Below, in pieces: positions 47,018 to 56,616 of a DNA stretch of 64,000 nt; positions within the stretch are counted from its first letter, which is position 1, and every line of letters begins with the position of its first letter. Origin of the DNA: Neobacillus notoginsengisoli (GTDB taxonomy: Bacteria > Bacillota > Bacilli > Bacillales > Cytobacillaceae); contig NZ_QWEG01000011.1 of assembly GCF_003515685.1 (NCBI RefSeq), positions 1-64,000 of the forward strand. Reading direction: 5' to 3'. The position numbers were made by a program, and so were the translations under genes. The notes beneath the pieces are model-generated. The model ran no database searches. It was given only the letters and a program-made list of their open reading frames with translations, and was not told the DNA's origin.

Positions 47018-47916
47018 ATTGCTTTCCCCTTTCGGTTTTTTAGGTCTCCCTGCAGTAATTGCGAGAGAACATTCGCTAAAATCCGCCCAGCTGTTTTTGG
47101 TGCGACAATCCCCGGCAATCCAGGGGCCAATAACGCCTTTATCCCCCGTTTTTCTGCATAGCGGAAATCTGTTCCCCCAGGTTTCGAAGCGAGGTCAATG
47201 ATTAAAGTGTGTGCGGCCATTTTCGAAATAACTGAAGCCGTAACAATCGGATGAGGAATCGTATTAATCACAATATCTACATCACATAATTCCTTTTCAA
47301 TTTCGGATAAATGGAATGGCTGGAGTGCCATTTCAGTAACTCTCGCCAAATATTCACTCTTTCTCGCGCCAACCTTGACCTTTGCGCCTAGAGCAGAGAA
47401 AGCTCTGGCTACACTCATTCCAGTCCTTCCTAACCCAAGTACGGCCACTTTGGATCCGTGGATCGTGAAGTCTGTATGCTGGATCGCCATCATTATGGTT
47501 CCTTCAACAGTTGGAATCGAGTTGTATATCGCAACATCATCCCGTTCAAAAAGCTGCACAAGCTTCCGCTTTGCCTGCTTTGCAATCCCTGTCAAGTAAG
47601 AATTGCTGATACCCGAGTAGATCGTGCATGTTTCAGGCGTTTTTGCAATTATGTCTGCAGTCAAAATAACCTGTTCATTTGAAAAAATCGTTTCTACGTG
47701 GCCTTCAAGGCTGGTTCCCGAAACAGGCAAAATAATCGCATCTATTCCAGAGAAATCTGCCTCAAATATCTTTTCTTTGTGCGTTCCTGTAAAAGCATGA
47801 TCCAATTGTTCGAATCCGAACAGTGAAAGCTTCGCATCCAGCTCGGCCAGTTTCCTGATTATCTCAAGCTGCCTCGCATCACCGCCGATAATGGCTATCT
47901 GCATCCCTGTCAGCAT
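47014..47916 (-). CDS. dpaA: Dipicolinate synthase subunit A
   Basis: 300-aa dehydrogenase-like subunit (spoVFA in B. subtilis). N-terminal IAIIGGDARQLEIIRKLAEL and a second Rossmann motif VLGLGRTGMSVARAF near residue 155. ATG 47916 (MLTGMQIAIIGG) has AAGGTGA about 8 nt upstream and agrees with B. subtilis; the open frame continues 15 codons. It should be made in the mother cell under sigma-K, and a matching promoter is proposed upstream. Confidence 0.96.
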   Translation of the reverse strand: MLTGMQIAIIGGDARQLEIIRKLAELDAKLSLFGFEQLDHAFTGTHKEKIFEADFSGIDAIILPVSGTSLEGHVETIFSNEQVILTADIIAKTPETCTIYSGISNSYLTGIAKQAKRKLVQLFERDDVAIYNSIPTVEGTIMMAIQHTDFTIHGSKVAVLGLGRTGMSVARAFSALGAKVKVGARKSEYLARVTEMALQPFHLSEIEKELCDVDIVINTIPHPIVTASVISKMAAHTLIIDLASKPGGTDFRYAEKRGIKALLAPGLPGIVAPKTAGRILANVLSQLLQGDLKNRKGKAI

Positions 47917-47978
47917 GAAACCGTTCACCTTCTTTTTTACAAAATCATACCTTTTGACCAAGTCTTCAAGCTACTTAA

Positions 47979-48006
47979 CATTTTATGTGCAATAGCGGAC
48001 TTCGGT
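47979..48006 (-). promoter_or_regulatory. Candidate sigma-K promoter of dpaA-dpaB
   Basis: On the minus strand ACC (48004-48006) lies 16 bp before CATAAAATG (47979-47987). The predicted start is about 55 nt upstream of dpaA. The pattern is the same as before cotE. Confidence 0.5.
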
Positions 48007-48011
48007 GAAAA

Positions 48012-48047
48012 AGAAAAAGGCACCCGCCGTTTTTGAAGGCGGATGCC
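48012..48047 (-). terminator. Terminator of ymxH
   Basis: GGCACCCGCC/GGCGGATGCC stem (one G-T pair) with a 9-nt loop, followed on the minus strand by TTTTTC. Confidence 0.85.
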
Positions 48048-48119
48048 GTTATATTCCGTGTATTTTTTTATCGGATGTCAAAATCCCACACTATCCAATG
48101 AAAGTCCATAACTGCCTGT

Positions 48120-48368
48120 TTACTCAAATTCACTTCCCGGTAAATCGATAATAATCATATCTGCACCAATTTTTTTTATATGCTTCCATTGCACACGGAT
48201 TTCTTCCCCCTGCTTGCGGAGCCCGAACCATTTCAATGACGGAATCAGCAGAGCCTGTATTTGCCCTGTCTGCTCATTGATTTCCAAATCTGTCTGTCCA
48301 AGTACTCCAAGCCGTTCAGCTCTTTTCACATCGACGATTTCTTTCCCGCTTAACTCACTTAGCCTCAA
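48120..48368 (-). CDS. ymxH: YlmC/YmxH-family PRC-barrel protein
   Basis: 82-aa protein of the YlmC/YmxH sporulation-associated family (MRLSELSGKEIVDV, GVLGQTDLEIN, WKHIKKIGADMIIID), a PRC-barrel fold. Function unknown. It lies between mlpA and dpaA as in B. subtilis. Confidence 0.9.
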   Translation of the reverse strand: MRLSELSGKEIVDVKRAERLGVLGQTDLEINEQTGQIQALLIPSLKWFGLRKQGEEIRVQWKHIKKIGADMIIIDLPGSEFE

Positions 48369-48503
48369 TGAACTCCCTCCCCCTATCTCCTTTGTATAGT
48401 TTATCTTCCTTTGGGCGGAAATAGACTAAGTGAATTAGGACAGAGGATTGGTTAGTGGCTCCAAAACTCGAATAAAGCATATGGTGTTACTCGCTCTACA
48501 AAA

Positions 48504-48527
48504 TAAAGCTGCCGCAAAAGCGACAGC
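48504..48527 (-). terminator. Terminator of mlpA
   Basis: GCTGCCGC/GCGACAGC stem (one G-T pair) with a 4-nt loop, followed on the minus strand by TTTATTTT. Confidence 0.75.
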
Positions 48528-48547
48528 CATTTTCAAATTAAAACGTT

Positions 48548-49777
48548 TTATTTTGGAAGAGTGCCGTCCGGGCTGATGAGGGCAAGGGAGTAATGGTCTG
48601 TAAAAATTCTGTTCGCCAGTTCATCAACACCTGGTTTAGTCACACGATCAATTAAATCAATTATTTCATCGAGAGATCGGTGCCGTTTTAGGATTAATTC
48701 GTTTTTCCCGTTCCGGCTCATCCGGCTGTTTGTGCTTTCAAGGCTAAGCATCAGGCTGCCCTTTAGCTGTTCTTTACTGTTGTTAAGCTCCTTGTCCGTG
48801 ATTCCATCCCGCTTCAAAGTATCAAGTGTATCCTGGATTGTCTCGTACAGAAGGTCGAGCTGGCGGGCACCTGTCCCACCGTAAATGGTCACGATGCCGC
48901 TGTCCTGATAAGCAGAATGGTACGAGAACACAGAATAGGCAAGGCCCCTTTGTTCACGGACTTCCTGGAACAGCCGGCTGCTCATGCTTCCTCCTAATAC
49001 ATTATTCAGGACGATGAGGTTGTAAATATCGTCGTGGCCTACTTGTAACCCTTCAAAGCCAATACAGAGATGAGCTTGTTCCGTTTCTTTTTTCCTTGAA
49101 AGGCGGTTGGCATGGAAAAAAGGCTTTTCTTCCACAGCCGCCCCGTTCCCTCCTTCATATGAACCAAACTGCTTTTCAACCTTGCTAATAAAAGAGTCTT
49201 CAATATTCCCTGCAATCGAGATGACCACATTGCCAGGAGTATAATGGTTATAGATATATTCTTGAAGCTTTTCACTTGTAAAAGTTTCAAGCGTTTCCTC
49301 TGTCCCAAGGATCGGGTACCCAAGCGGATGCTCTTCATATACGGCCTGGCTTAAGATATCATGCACGATATCATCAGGGGTATCCTCATACATTTTAATT
49401 TCTTCTAAAACAACGTTTTTTTCCTTCTTTAGTTCTTCACTATCGAAAGTCGAATTAAAAAACATGTCGGAAAGGATTTCCAGCGCAAAATCTGCGTGGG
49501 TATCGAGTACCTTTGCATAATAGCAGGTATATTCCTTGGAAGTAAATGCATTTACCTGCCCTCCGATACTGTCGAAGGATTCGGCAATTTCGCGGGCTGA
49601 GCGTGTTTTTGTTCCCTTAAAGAACATATGCTCCAGAAAATGAGAAATTCCATTGTTTACAGGCCCCTCATTCCTGGATCCTGTACCTATCCATACTCCT
49701 ATTGCAACGGATCGAACCGTCGGGATATTTTCCAAAACAATTCTTACTCCATTTTGGCAAGTATACTTGTTAATCAT
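48548..49777 (-). CDS. mlpA: M16 zinc protease MlpA (YmxG)
   Basis: 409-aa processing-peptidase homologue with the HFLEHMFFKGT zinc motif (HxxEH) and a downstream Glu. The C-terminal half has the non-zinc repeat (GGSMSSRLFQEVREQRGLAYSV). In B. subtilis MlpA affects regulation of the extracellular protease gene aprE. ATG 49777 has AGGAGG 6 nt upstream. It lies just after ylxY. Confidence 0.95.
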   Translation of the reverse strand: MINKYTCQNGVRIVLENIPTVRSVAIGVWIGTGSRNEGPVNNGISHFLEHMFFKGTKTRSAREIAESFDSIGGQVNAFTSKEYTCYYAKVLDTHADFALEILSDMFFNSTFDSEELKKEKNVVLEEIKMYEDTPDDIVHDILSQAVYEEHPLGYPILGTEETLETFTSEKLQEYIYNHYTPGNVVISIAGNIEDSFISKVEKQFGSYEGGNGAAVEEKPFFHANRLSRKKETEQAHLCIGFEGLQVGHDDIYNLIVLNNVLGGSMSSRLFQEVREQRGLAYSVFSYHSAYQDSGIVTIYGGTGARQLDLLYETIQDTLDTLKRDGITDKELNNSKEQLKGSLMLSLESTNSRMSRNGKNELILKRHRSLDEIIDLIDRVTKPGVDELANRIFTDHYSLALISPDGTLPK

Positions 49778-49874
49778 CGAAATCCTCCTGTTCTTGGACA
49801 ACTGCTGCGGCTGTTCTGAAATCATTTTACATGTTTAATGGGATTTCTCCAAATTCCAACTATATTTCCCATTC

Positions 49875-50828
49875 TTATTCTATACCCCCGGCCCTCTTTT
49901 CTGAAAGCAATTCTGAAATGGGGGCTATTTTAAGTTTCTTTTCTTTAATAGATACAATCATTCTTTCAAGTGCCTTCGCAGTAGGTTCTGTAGGATGCAT
50001 AAGGACAATGGTTCCTTTTTCGGCCTTTGGAATAATCCGGTTTATGATTGTTTCAGGGCTCGGTTTTTGCCAGTCAATTGTATCAGCGGTCCACATGACT
50101 GTTCCCATATTAAGGCTTGCGGCCAATTCTGGTGTATTCGTACCTAAGGCCCCGCTTGGAGGAGCAAACCATTTACAAGTGATGCCTGTGGTAGCTTTAA
50201 TGACTTCATTTGTTTTTTTCATTTCTTCTATCGCCTTTTCAGAAGAAATGTTCTTCATATTAGGATGGGAATAAGAATGGTTCCCAATTTCGTGTCCCGC
50301 ATTGGCAATCATTTTTGCAAGTTCGGGATTCTTCTTTACCCAATTTCCCTCCAGAAAGAAACTCGCATAAACGTTATGTTTTTTCAACGTTGCCAGCATA
50401 TCGGGCAAATATTCATTTCCCCATGCCACATTTACAATAAAGGCAACCATTGGTTTGTCAGGGTTCCCCCTGTAGACAGGTGCGGGCGGAAGGTCCTTTA
50501 AATGGATCTTTGGCTTTACTTCCTTAAAAACCAATTTAGCTTCCGTGTATTTTCCCACAGTTTTCATTTTTTTATAAGAAGCTGGAATATCTACTTCGAG
50601 TCCATTATAACCTGGTATGGCTTTCCATACTTTATCGATTCTCGCATCTGTTGGCGGTATGCGAAGTTCCGCTGCGGAAACCGAAATTTTATCGTATAAC
50701 GGATCACTCTGCTTTAAAACCGGCTCCCCGCCAGTTTTCAACGTATGAAGATAGCTGCTTACATAAGGGTTCGCCACTAGAGCAACTGCAAGAAGACCTG
50801 CAAAAAGAAAAAAGCCAGTCCGTCTCAT
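49875..50828 (-). CDS. ylxY: Polysaccharide deacetylase-like protein YlxY
   Basis: 317-aa exported protein: a signal/anchor segment (FFLFAGLLAVALVANPYV) and a NodB-like domain from about residue 115. Metal motif 2 is HSYSHP. Motif 1, normally TFDDG, reads IVNVAWGNE, so the catalytic aspartate and a metal aspartate are missing; this degenerate form appears to be usual for YlxY. It is probably inactive as a deacetylase or acts differently. Located between pnp and mlpA as in B. subtilis. Confidence 0.9.
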   Translation of the reverse strand: MRRTGFFLFAGLLAVALVANPYVSSYLHTLKTGGEPVLKQSDPLYDKISVSAAELRIPPTDARIDKVWKAIPGYNGLEVDIPASYKKMKTVGKYTEAKLVFKEVKPKIHLKDLPPAPVYRGNPDKPMVAFIVNVAWGNEYLPDMLATLKKHNVYASFFLEGNWVKKNPELAKMIANAGHEIGNHSYSHPNMKNISSEKAIEEMKKTNEVIKATTGITCKWFAPPSGALGTNTPELAASLNMGTVMWTADTIDWQKPSPETIINRIIPKAEKGTIVLMHPTEPTAKALERMIVSIKEKKLKIAPISELLSEKRAGGIE

Positions 50829-50932
50829 CCTATCCTTCTCCCTTCCATAAACAGTATGTTTACCTCAAGTGGGATAGAACAAGCCTTCAAGGCAGCTTGC
50901 AATGTTTCGGAGGGTTCTTTTAGCCCAAAGAT

Positions 50933-50957
50933 AAAAAAGCCAGGGTATCCCCTGGCT
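50933..50957 (-). terminator. Terminator of pnp
   Basis: AGCCAGGG/CCCTGGCT stem with a 4-nt loop, followed on the minus strand by TTTTTTA. Confidence 0.9.
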
Positions 50958-51007
50958 TCGAAATGGTTTTTTTGTCAATTCCTACTATCCGGATGAAGAA
51001 AAGAGGA

Positions 51008-53125
51008 TTACTTGTTTTGTTCCGCTTTTTCACGCTGTTCTTTTAGAACGGCTTTACGGGAAAGATTGACTCGTCCCTGTCTGTCGATTTCAGTAACCTT
51101 TACGAGCATTTCATCACCAATCTTAACAACATCTTCCACTTTTCCGACTCGTTCTTCAGCAAGCTCGGAAATATGCACGAGCCCGTCCTTACCAGCAAAA
51201 ATCTCGACGAACGCGCCAAACTTTTCAACTCTTTTTACCTTACCGAGATACATTTCGCCTACTTCGACCTCGCGGACAATATCTTCTATAATCCGCTTTG
51301 CTTTTTGGTTCATCTCTTCATCGGAAGAAGCAATGAAAACCGTTCCGTCCTGCTCGATATCAATTTTTACACCGGTTTCTTCGATGATTTTATTAATTTG
51401 CTTTCCGCTCGGGCCAATAACATCCCTGATCTTGTCAGGATTGATTGTCATGATTAAGATCTTAGGAGCATATTTAGACAGCTGTGGCCTTGGTTCGGAA
51501 ATCGTTGCGAGCATGGAGTCCAGGATTTGCATCCGGCCTTTTTGGGCTTGTTGAAGTGCTTCCTCAAGGATATCACGGGAAAGCCCTTCAATTTTAATAT
51601 CCATCTGCAGTGCCGTTACCCCTTTAGAAGTTCCGGCAACTTTAAAGTCCATATCGCCAAGGTGGTCTTCCATCCCCTGGATATCAGTCAATACTGAATA
51701 ATTTTCACCTGATTTAATTAGGCCCATTGCAATCCCCGCAACCGGTGCTTTAATAGGGACACCTGCATCCATCATAGCCAGAGTGCTGGCACAAATGCTT
51801 GCCTGGGAGGTTGATCCATTGGATTCAAGCACCTCAGAAACAAGGCGGATTGTATAAGGGAAGTCTTTTTCAGCCGGAATGACTGGTTCAAGCGCTTTTT
51901 CACCCAACGCGCCATGGCCGATTTCCCTTCGGCCCGGTCCCCTGATTGGCCCTGTTTCCCCGACAGAGAACAGAGGGAAATTATAGTGGTGCATAAATCG
52001 TTTTTCTTCTTCCAGTCCCAGGCCGTCAAGAATTTGGACGTCTCCCATCGCACCAAGCGTACAAACACTTAAGGCCTGTGTTTGACCACGTGTAAACAGG
52101 CCAGAGCCATGGGTACGCGGCAAAACACCAACCTGTGAGGATAGTGGGCGAATTTCATCCAGTTTCCGTCCATCCGGGCGGACTTTGTCTTCTGTAATCA
52201 GGCGGCGGACTTCATCTTTAACAAGATTGTCCAATATTTGTTTAACCTGCTTCAGGTCTTCATCCGTAGCTTCCTGTTCAATATATTTATCCAGGACCCG
52301 GTCTTTGACTTCTTTGATGGCTACTTCGCGTGCATGCTTTTCCTGTACCTGGATTGCGTCAATCATGTCTTTTTCACACAGCTCGAGTACTTCTGACTTT
52401 AAATCCTGGTCAACTTCATAAAGAGCAATCTTGCGTTTTTCCTTGCCGCATGCCTTAATGATTTCATCCTGGAACGCGATGAGCTTTTTAATTTCCTCAT
52501 GTCCAAACATGATCGCTTCAAGCATAACTTCTTCCGGAACTTCCTGGGCACCAGCTTCAACCATGTTTATAGCATCCCTTGTCCCCGCAACAGCCAAGTG
52601 GATATCACTCGATTCGCTTTGCTCGACAGTCGGATTGATGACGAACTTGCCATCCACCCTGCCGACAATAACACCGGCTATCGGCCCTTGGAAAGGGATG
52701 TCGGATACACATAATGCCAAAGATGAACCGAACATGGCTGCCATATCTGATGGGCAATCCTGGTCCACGCTCATGACGATACTAATAACCTGAACATCAT
52801 TCCGGAAACCTTCCGCAAATAGCGGTCTGATCGGACGATCAATAAGGCGGCTCGCAAGGATCGCTTTTTCACTTGGGCGTCCTTCACGTTTAATGAAGCC
52901 ACCAGGAATTTTGCCTACGGCATAAAGGCGCTCTTCATAGTTCACTGTTAACGGGAAAAAGTCGACGTTTCTTGGTTCTCTCGAAGCTGTTGCGGTACTA
53001 AGTACAGCGGTATCACCGTAACGGACAAGCACCGCTCCATTCGCCTGCTTTGCAAGCTGTCCTGTTTCGACGGTCAGTTTACGTCCCGCCCAGTCCATGG
53101 AAAACTCTTGTTTCGTTGATTCCAT
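51008..53125 (-). CDS. pnp: Polyribonucleotide nucleotidyltransferase (PNPase)
   Basis: 705-aa phosphorolytic 3'-to-5' exoribonuclease, trimeric. Two RNase PH domains (about 10-225 and 310-545; [15 protein letters not shown] in the second) flank a helical domain; then KH ([19 protein letters not shown]) and S1 ([21 protein letters not shown]). It follows rpsO, the conserved pair. A leader hairpin lies about 28 nt upstream of the ATG. Confidence 0.99.
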   Translation of the reverse strand: MESTKQEFSMDWAGRKLTVETGQLAKQANGAVLVRYGDTAVLSTATASREPRNVDFFPLTVNYEERLYAVGKIPGGFIKREGRPSEKAILASRLIDRPIRPLFAEGFRNDVQVISIVMSVDQDCPSDMAAMFGSSLALCVSDIPFQGPIAGVIVGRVDGKFVINPTVEQSESSDIHLAVAGTRDAINMVEAGAQEVPEEVMLEAIMFGHEEIKKLIAFQDEIIKACGKEKRKIALYEVDQDLKSEVLELCEKDMIDAIQVQEKHAREVAIKEVKDRVLDKYIEQEATDEDLKQVKQILDNLVKDEVRRLITEDKVRPDGRKLDEIRPLSSQVGVLPRTHGSGLFTRGQTQALSVCTLGAMGDVQILDGLGLEEEKRFMHHYNFPLFSVGETGPIRGPGRREIGHGALGEKALEPVIPAEKDFPYTIRLVSEVLESNGSTSQASICASTLAMMDAGVPIKAPVAGIAMGLIKSGENYSVLTDIQGMEDHLGDMDFKVAGTSKGVTALQMDIKIEGLSRDILEEALQQAQKGRMQILDSMLATISEPRPQLSKYAPKILIMTINPDKIRDVIGPSGKQINKIIEETGVKIDIEQDGTVFIASSDEEMNQKAKRIIEDIVREVEVGEMYLGKVKRVEKFGAFVEIFAGKDGLVHISELAEERVGKVEDVVKIGDEMLVKVTEIDRQGRVNLSRKAVLKEQREKAEQNK

Positions 53126-53152
53126 ATAGTTATTCCCCTCTTTCTGGCTCTA

Positions 53153-53167
53153 TGCATTCAAAATGCA
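53153..53167 (-). promoter_or_regulatory. Leader hairpin candidate of pnp
   Basis: TGCATT-CAA-AATGCA, a perfect 6-bp stem, 28 nt before the pnp ATG. The gap 53168-53260 is AT-rich with a weak TTGAGC-17-TTATGA promoter candidate. Confidence 0.3.
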
Positions 53168-53260
53168 ACTCATTTATTTCATAACAAATTAATGTTAGTA
53201 TGCTCAAATTGTAAGTAACTTAAAATATGTATAGAGACTTGGCCATATTTTTACCTAACA

Positions 53261-53286
53261 AAAAAGCGGGAAAAATCCCGCTTTTT
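53261..53286. terminator. Terminator of rpsO
   Basis: AAAAAGCGGG/CCCGCTTTTT stem with a 6-nt loop and T runs in both directions. Confidence 0.92.
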
Positions 53287-53290
53287 TTGA

Positions 53291-53566
<276 letters not shown>

Positions 53567-53647
53567 TCACCTCCTAAAATTTCAATCCCCATTTACTGAG
53601 CAAACGTCGGTGACTCGTCTTGCCAAGCAAAGGTTCTTTTTAATACG

Positions 53648-53675
53648 TTTATAAGAATACATCTTTTTCTTGCAA
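53648..53675 (-). promoter_or_regulatory. Probable sigma-A promoter of rpsO
   Basis: On the minus strand TTGCAA (53670-53675) and TATAAA (53648-53653) are 16 bp apart, about 88 bp before the ATG. Confidence 0.55.
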
Positions 53676-53717
53676 AAAGCAAGCATTATCATTGAACTGC
53701 TCGTTACGGTGTAAGGG

Positions 53718-54665
53718 TCAATCCCCGCTTATTCCAAAGTATGCCGCGGTACGCTGTTTATCCAGCGAGATTTGGGCAACAAGCTCCTCGATACCTAAGA
53801 ACTTCTTTTCTTCCCTCAAACGTTTGTGCCACTCAATTGTTGCCTGTTCCCCATAGATTTCATCATTAAAATGGAAAATATGAACCTCAAAGGAGCGCTT
53901 AGGTTGATCAATCTCGAATGTAGGACGATAACCGACATTACAGACCCCATAATACCAAGTTCCGCGGATTCTGACGCGGACCGCATATACTCCTGGTGAA
54001 GGCAGGACATACGGGTCATTAAACTCTATATTTGCTGTAGGGAATCCAATTGTCCTGCCGCGTTTATCTCCATGGGCGACTATTCCGGCAGTTGTATACG
54101 GCCTTCCCAAGAGGCCCTTAGCCTCGTCTGTCAGTCCATTGGAAATGAGTCCTCTGATTTTTGTTGAACTGACCTTCTCCTCGTCCTTGGCCAATTTTTC
54201 GACAGTAGCATAGGAAAACATTCCCCTTGAATGAAAGGGCAGAGTTTCCATCGTTCCTTTTCCCATCCGGCCGTAAGTATAGTCAAAACCAGCAGAAACA
54301 TGAACGATGTTCAGCCCGATAATATATTGATCAACAAATTCCTGAGGAGTCAGACTTGCAAACTGAGTTGAAAAATCAATAATGAACAAATAATCTACTC
54401 CGAGTTGTTCAATAAGAGAAATCTTTTCAGGCAGAGGAGTAATATGTTTTACTTCCTGTTTCACTTGTCCTAGCACGGCCTTCGGATGGGGATAAAAGGT
54501 CATAACCGCTGATTCCAAACCCTTTTCTCGTGCTATTTCCATCGCATTGCCTATGACTTTTTGATGGCCTAAATGGACACCGTCAAAATACCCAAGAGCA
54601 GCAGCTGTTGCCGGCAATTTATTTTTATCCTTGTAATGGGGATAACCCAGCCTAATTACTTCCAC
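53718..54665 (-). CDS. ribF: Bifunctional riboflavin kinase / FAD synthetase
   Basis: 315-aa RibF (RibC in B. subtilis) converting riboflavin to FMN and FAD. The N-terminal nucleotidylyltransferase has LGYFDGVHLGHQKVI and SSTKIRGLISNG. The C-terminal riboflavin kinase has GRTIGFPTANIEFN and WYYGVCNVGYRPTF. It starts at GTG with AAAGGTGA upstream. It lies 76 bp after truB. Confidence 0.97.
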   Translation of the reverse strand: MEVIRLGYPHYKDKNKLPATAAALGYFDGVHLGHQKVIGNAMEIAREKGLESAVMTFYPHPKAVLGQVKQEVKHITPLPEKISLIEQLGVDYLFIIDFSTQFASLTPQEFVDQYIIGLNIVHVSAGFDYTYGRMGKGTMETLPFHSRGMFSYATVEKLAKDEEKVSSTKIRGLISNGLTDEAKGLLGRPYTTAGIVAHGDKRGRTIGFPTANIEFNDPYVLPSPGVYAVRVRIRGTWYYGVCNVGYRPTFEIDQPKRSFEVHIFHFNDEIYGEQATIEWHKRLREEKKFLGIEELVAQISLDKQRTAAYFGISGD

Positions 54666-54741
54666 AATGGTTCACCTTTCCTGAGAAAAACCTATTCCCC
54701 AGCTAAAATACATGTCAGGGGAAAAGTATTTATGAAATTTC

Positions 54742-55656
54742 CTATTCAATCCGGAGCACTTTTACTGGCTTCATCAGCTCTTCTTTGTCCGGATGTTTAC
54801 GATAAATGGCGAGAACTTCCCCTGCCATATTTTCGACAGCAATCGGGCCGGCTTCTTTGCCAAACTGCTCAGGCAGCGGCAGTCGCGCGCCATTCTTCAC
54901 TTTCTCTGCTACTTTATCACTTATCCTGTATTTCGGCAAATGCATTAATGCAGACTCAATCGGCCTTAAAGCATTGAGTATTTCACCTTTCTCAACGAGT
55001 TCTTCTATTTCACTAAAACGGAAACAGTCCTCTAGGGTATAAGAGGCCGATCGGGTCCTCACAAGAGAAGACATATGGGCTGGAAAACCAAGCCGTTCGC
55101 CAATCATGACGGCCAAAGTTCTAATATATGTACCTTTACTGCATTCCGCCCTAAACCGGAAAGCTATTTTATCACCGCTGAACTCCGTCCGGCCATCCAG
55201 TAATTCGAGTTTATAAATATTCACTTTCCTTGACGGACGCTCAATTACCTCGCCTTTTCGGGCATACTCATACAGGCGTTTCCCATTCACTTTTACAGCC
55301 GAATACATTGGCGGAATTTGGACAATTTCTCCTGTCAGTGAGGCAAGCACATCAAGGACTTCCTGCCTAGTGATGGTACGATTAATGGCTATCTCTTCAA
55401 TAATCTCTCCAGAAGCATCCTCTGTTTCTGTTGAAACTCCAAGAGTAACTTCTCCTTCATACGCCTTGCCCGCGTCGGTAATATATTCGGCCACTTTGGT
55501 CGCCCTTCCTATGCAGATTGGGAGGACCCCCGTTACATCAGGGTCAAGTGTGCCTGTGTGGCCAACCTTTTTTGTCTTTAATAGTTTCCGGAGTTTAAAG
55601 ACACAGTCGTGGGAGGTAAGGCCTGCTGGTTTATATAGTGGCAAAATTCCTTCCAT
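54742..55656 (-). CDS. truB: tRNA pseudouridine-55 synthase TruB
   Basis: 304-aa enzyme making pseudouridine 55 in the T loop of tRNAs. The catalytic Asp is in GTLDPDVTGVLP near residue 40. Other motifs: KPAGLTSHD, YSAVKVNGKRLYEYAR, RCSKGTYIRTLA-like (ECSKGTYIRTLAVM). ATG 55656 has AGGAGCAGGTG upstream. In many Bacilli truB follows rbfA in one operon; here a terminator and repeat element B intervene. Confidence 0.97.
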   Translation of the reverse strand: MEGILPLYKPAGLTSHDCVFKLRKLLKTKKVGHTGTLDPDVTGVLPICIGRATKVAEYITDAGKAYEGEVTLGVSTETEDASGEIIEEIAINRTITRQEVLDVLASLTGEIVQIPPMYSAVKVNGKRLYEYARKGEVIERPSRKVNIYKLELLDGRTEFSGDKIAFRFRAECSKGTYIRTLAVMIGERLGFPAHMSSLVRTRSASYTLEDCFRFSEIEELVEKGEILNALRPIESALMHLPKYRISDKVAEKVKNGARLPLPEQFGKEAGPIAVENMAGEVLAIYRKHPDKEELMKPVKVLRIE

Positions 55657-55683
55657 TTCACCTGCTCCTTTCAAGTTTTAACT

Positions 55684-55868
55684 ATGATTTCCGCTGCGGG
55701 CACACGCTTTCCGCGGGGCGTCAGTGGAGCCTCCTCGGCGCTATAGCGCCTGTGGGGTCTCCACCTTGCCGCCGCATCCCGCAGGACAAACCCGCCTCTT
55801 CGAATAATCATCGCACGAAGAAAATGCGATAGCATTTTCGAGGAGGCGGTGCCCTCCGCTTCAATCAT
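55684..55868. repeat. Dispersed hairpin element, copy B (upstream of truB)
   Basis: A 185-bp element bounded by ATGATT (55684-55689) and AATCAT (55863-55868). The core contains a GTGGAG/CTCCAC stem (55724-55729, 55759-55764) enclosing GGCGC-TATA-GCGCC (55737-55750). Relative to copy A it carries about 55 extra bp, itself a hairpin: CCGCCTC/GAGGCGG (55792-55798, 55843-55849) around GAAAATGC/GCATTTTC (55820-55839). It ends 28 bp upstream of the truB ATG. No ORF. Confidence 0.92.
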
Positions 55869-55911
55869 CTGATTACACTCCATATCTTTTTTTATTTCCA
55901 GATTAAAGCTC

Positions 55912-55943
55912 AAAAAAGATGGATAGACTTCCGTCTATCCATC
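55912..55943 (-). terminator. Terminator of the rimP-nusA-infB-rbfA operon
   Basis: GATGGATAGAC/GTCTATCCATC 11-bp stem with a 4-nt loop, followed on the minus strand by TTTTTTG. It lies directly after rbfA. Confidence 0.93.
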
Positions 55944-55947
55944 CGCT

Positions 55948-56319
55948 TTACTCCTCTTTATCGTTTCCAGATTGTTTTTCTTCGTTATGGATTTTTGTGA
56001 GGAGTGTTTCAATTCTGTTTCCGTAGTCAATGGATTCATCAAATTCGAAAGCAATTTCCGGGGTTTTGCGGAGCCTGATCCTGTTTCCAATTTCGGAACG
56101 GATGAAACCTTTGGCTTTTGCGAGTCCCTTTAGGGTGTTTTCCCGTTGTTCCTCATCGCCCAACACTGAAATATATACAGTTGCCTGCTGAAGGTCACCA
56201 GTTACCTGGACATCGGTTACGGTAACGAAGCCGATGCGCGGGTCCTTAATTTTTCGGCCGATGATTTCACCAAGTTCCTTTTTCAATTGCTCTCCAACCC
56301 GGTTCGCTCTAAGACTCAT
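55948..56319 (-). CDS. rbfA: Ribosome-binding factor A
   Basis: 123-aa KH-fold 30S maturation factor ([36 protein letters not shown]). It lies 15 bp after ylxP and ends the operon at a strong terminator. Confidence 0.97.
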   Translation of the reverse strand: MSLRANRVGEQLKKELGEIIGRKIKDPRIGFVTVTDVQVTGDLQQATVYISVLGDEEQRENTLKGLAKAKGFIRSEIGNRIRLRKTPEIAFEFDESIDYGNRIETLLTKIHNEEKQSGNDKEE

Positions 56320-56334
56320 CTATGTCACCTCTTT

Positions 56335-56616
56335 TTAAAGCCATTCTATATCGGTGATGGTTCTTTCTATTTCCGGAAAGGAATCAATCAATTTTAGGGC
56401 ATTCTGTATTTCCTTTTCAGCAGGGACTTTCGAGGAGGCCACGGCAGCTAACGCTATAGCGGTACGCTGCCAGGCATCCTGATAATCCACTTCAGAAACG
56501 GAAACGTTCAGTCTTTGCCTGATGCGGGTCATGATCCTTTGCAGGACTGCCCGCTTATCCTTAAGCGAGCCGGCATCATAAATGATGCACTCGCATCTTG
56601 CAAGGCCCACAATCAT
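56335..56616 (-). CDS. ylxP: YlxP, DUF503 protein
   Basis: 93-aa conserved protein (DUF503) of unknown function, between infB and rbfA as in B. subtilis; overlaps the infB stop by 4 nt. [29 protein letters not shown] is characteristic. Confidence 0.93.
   Translation of the reverse strand: MIVGLARCECIIYDAGSLKDKRAVLQRIMTRIRQRLNVSVSEVDYQDAWQRTAIALAAVASSKVPAEKEIQNALKLIDSFPEIERTITDIEWL

Noticed and set aside
49875-50828. Active polysaccharide deacetylase
   Set aside because: The TFDDG motif is replaced by IVNVAWGN, so the catalytic and one metal aspartate are missing; it is listed as a deacetylase-like protein only.
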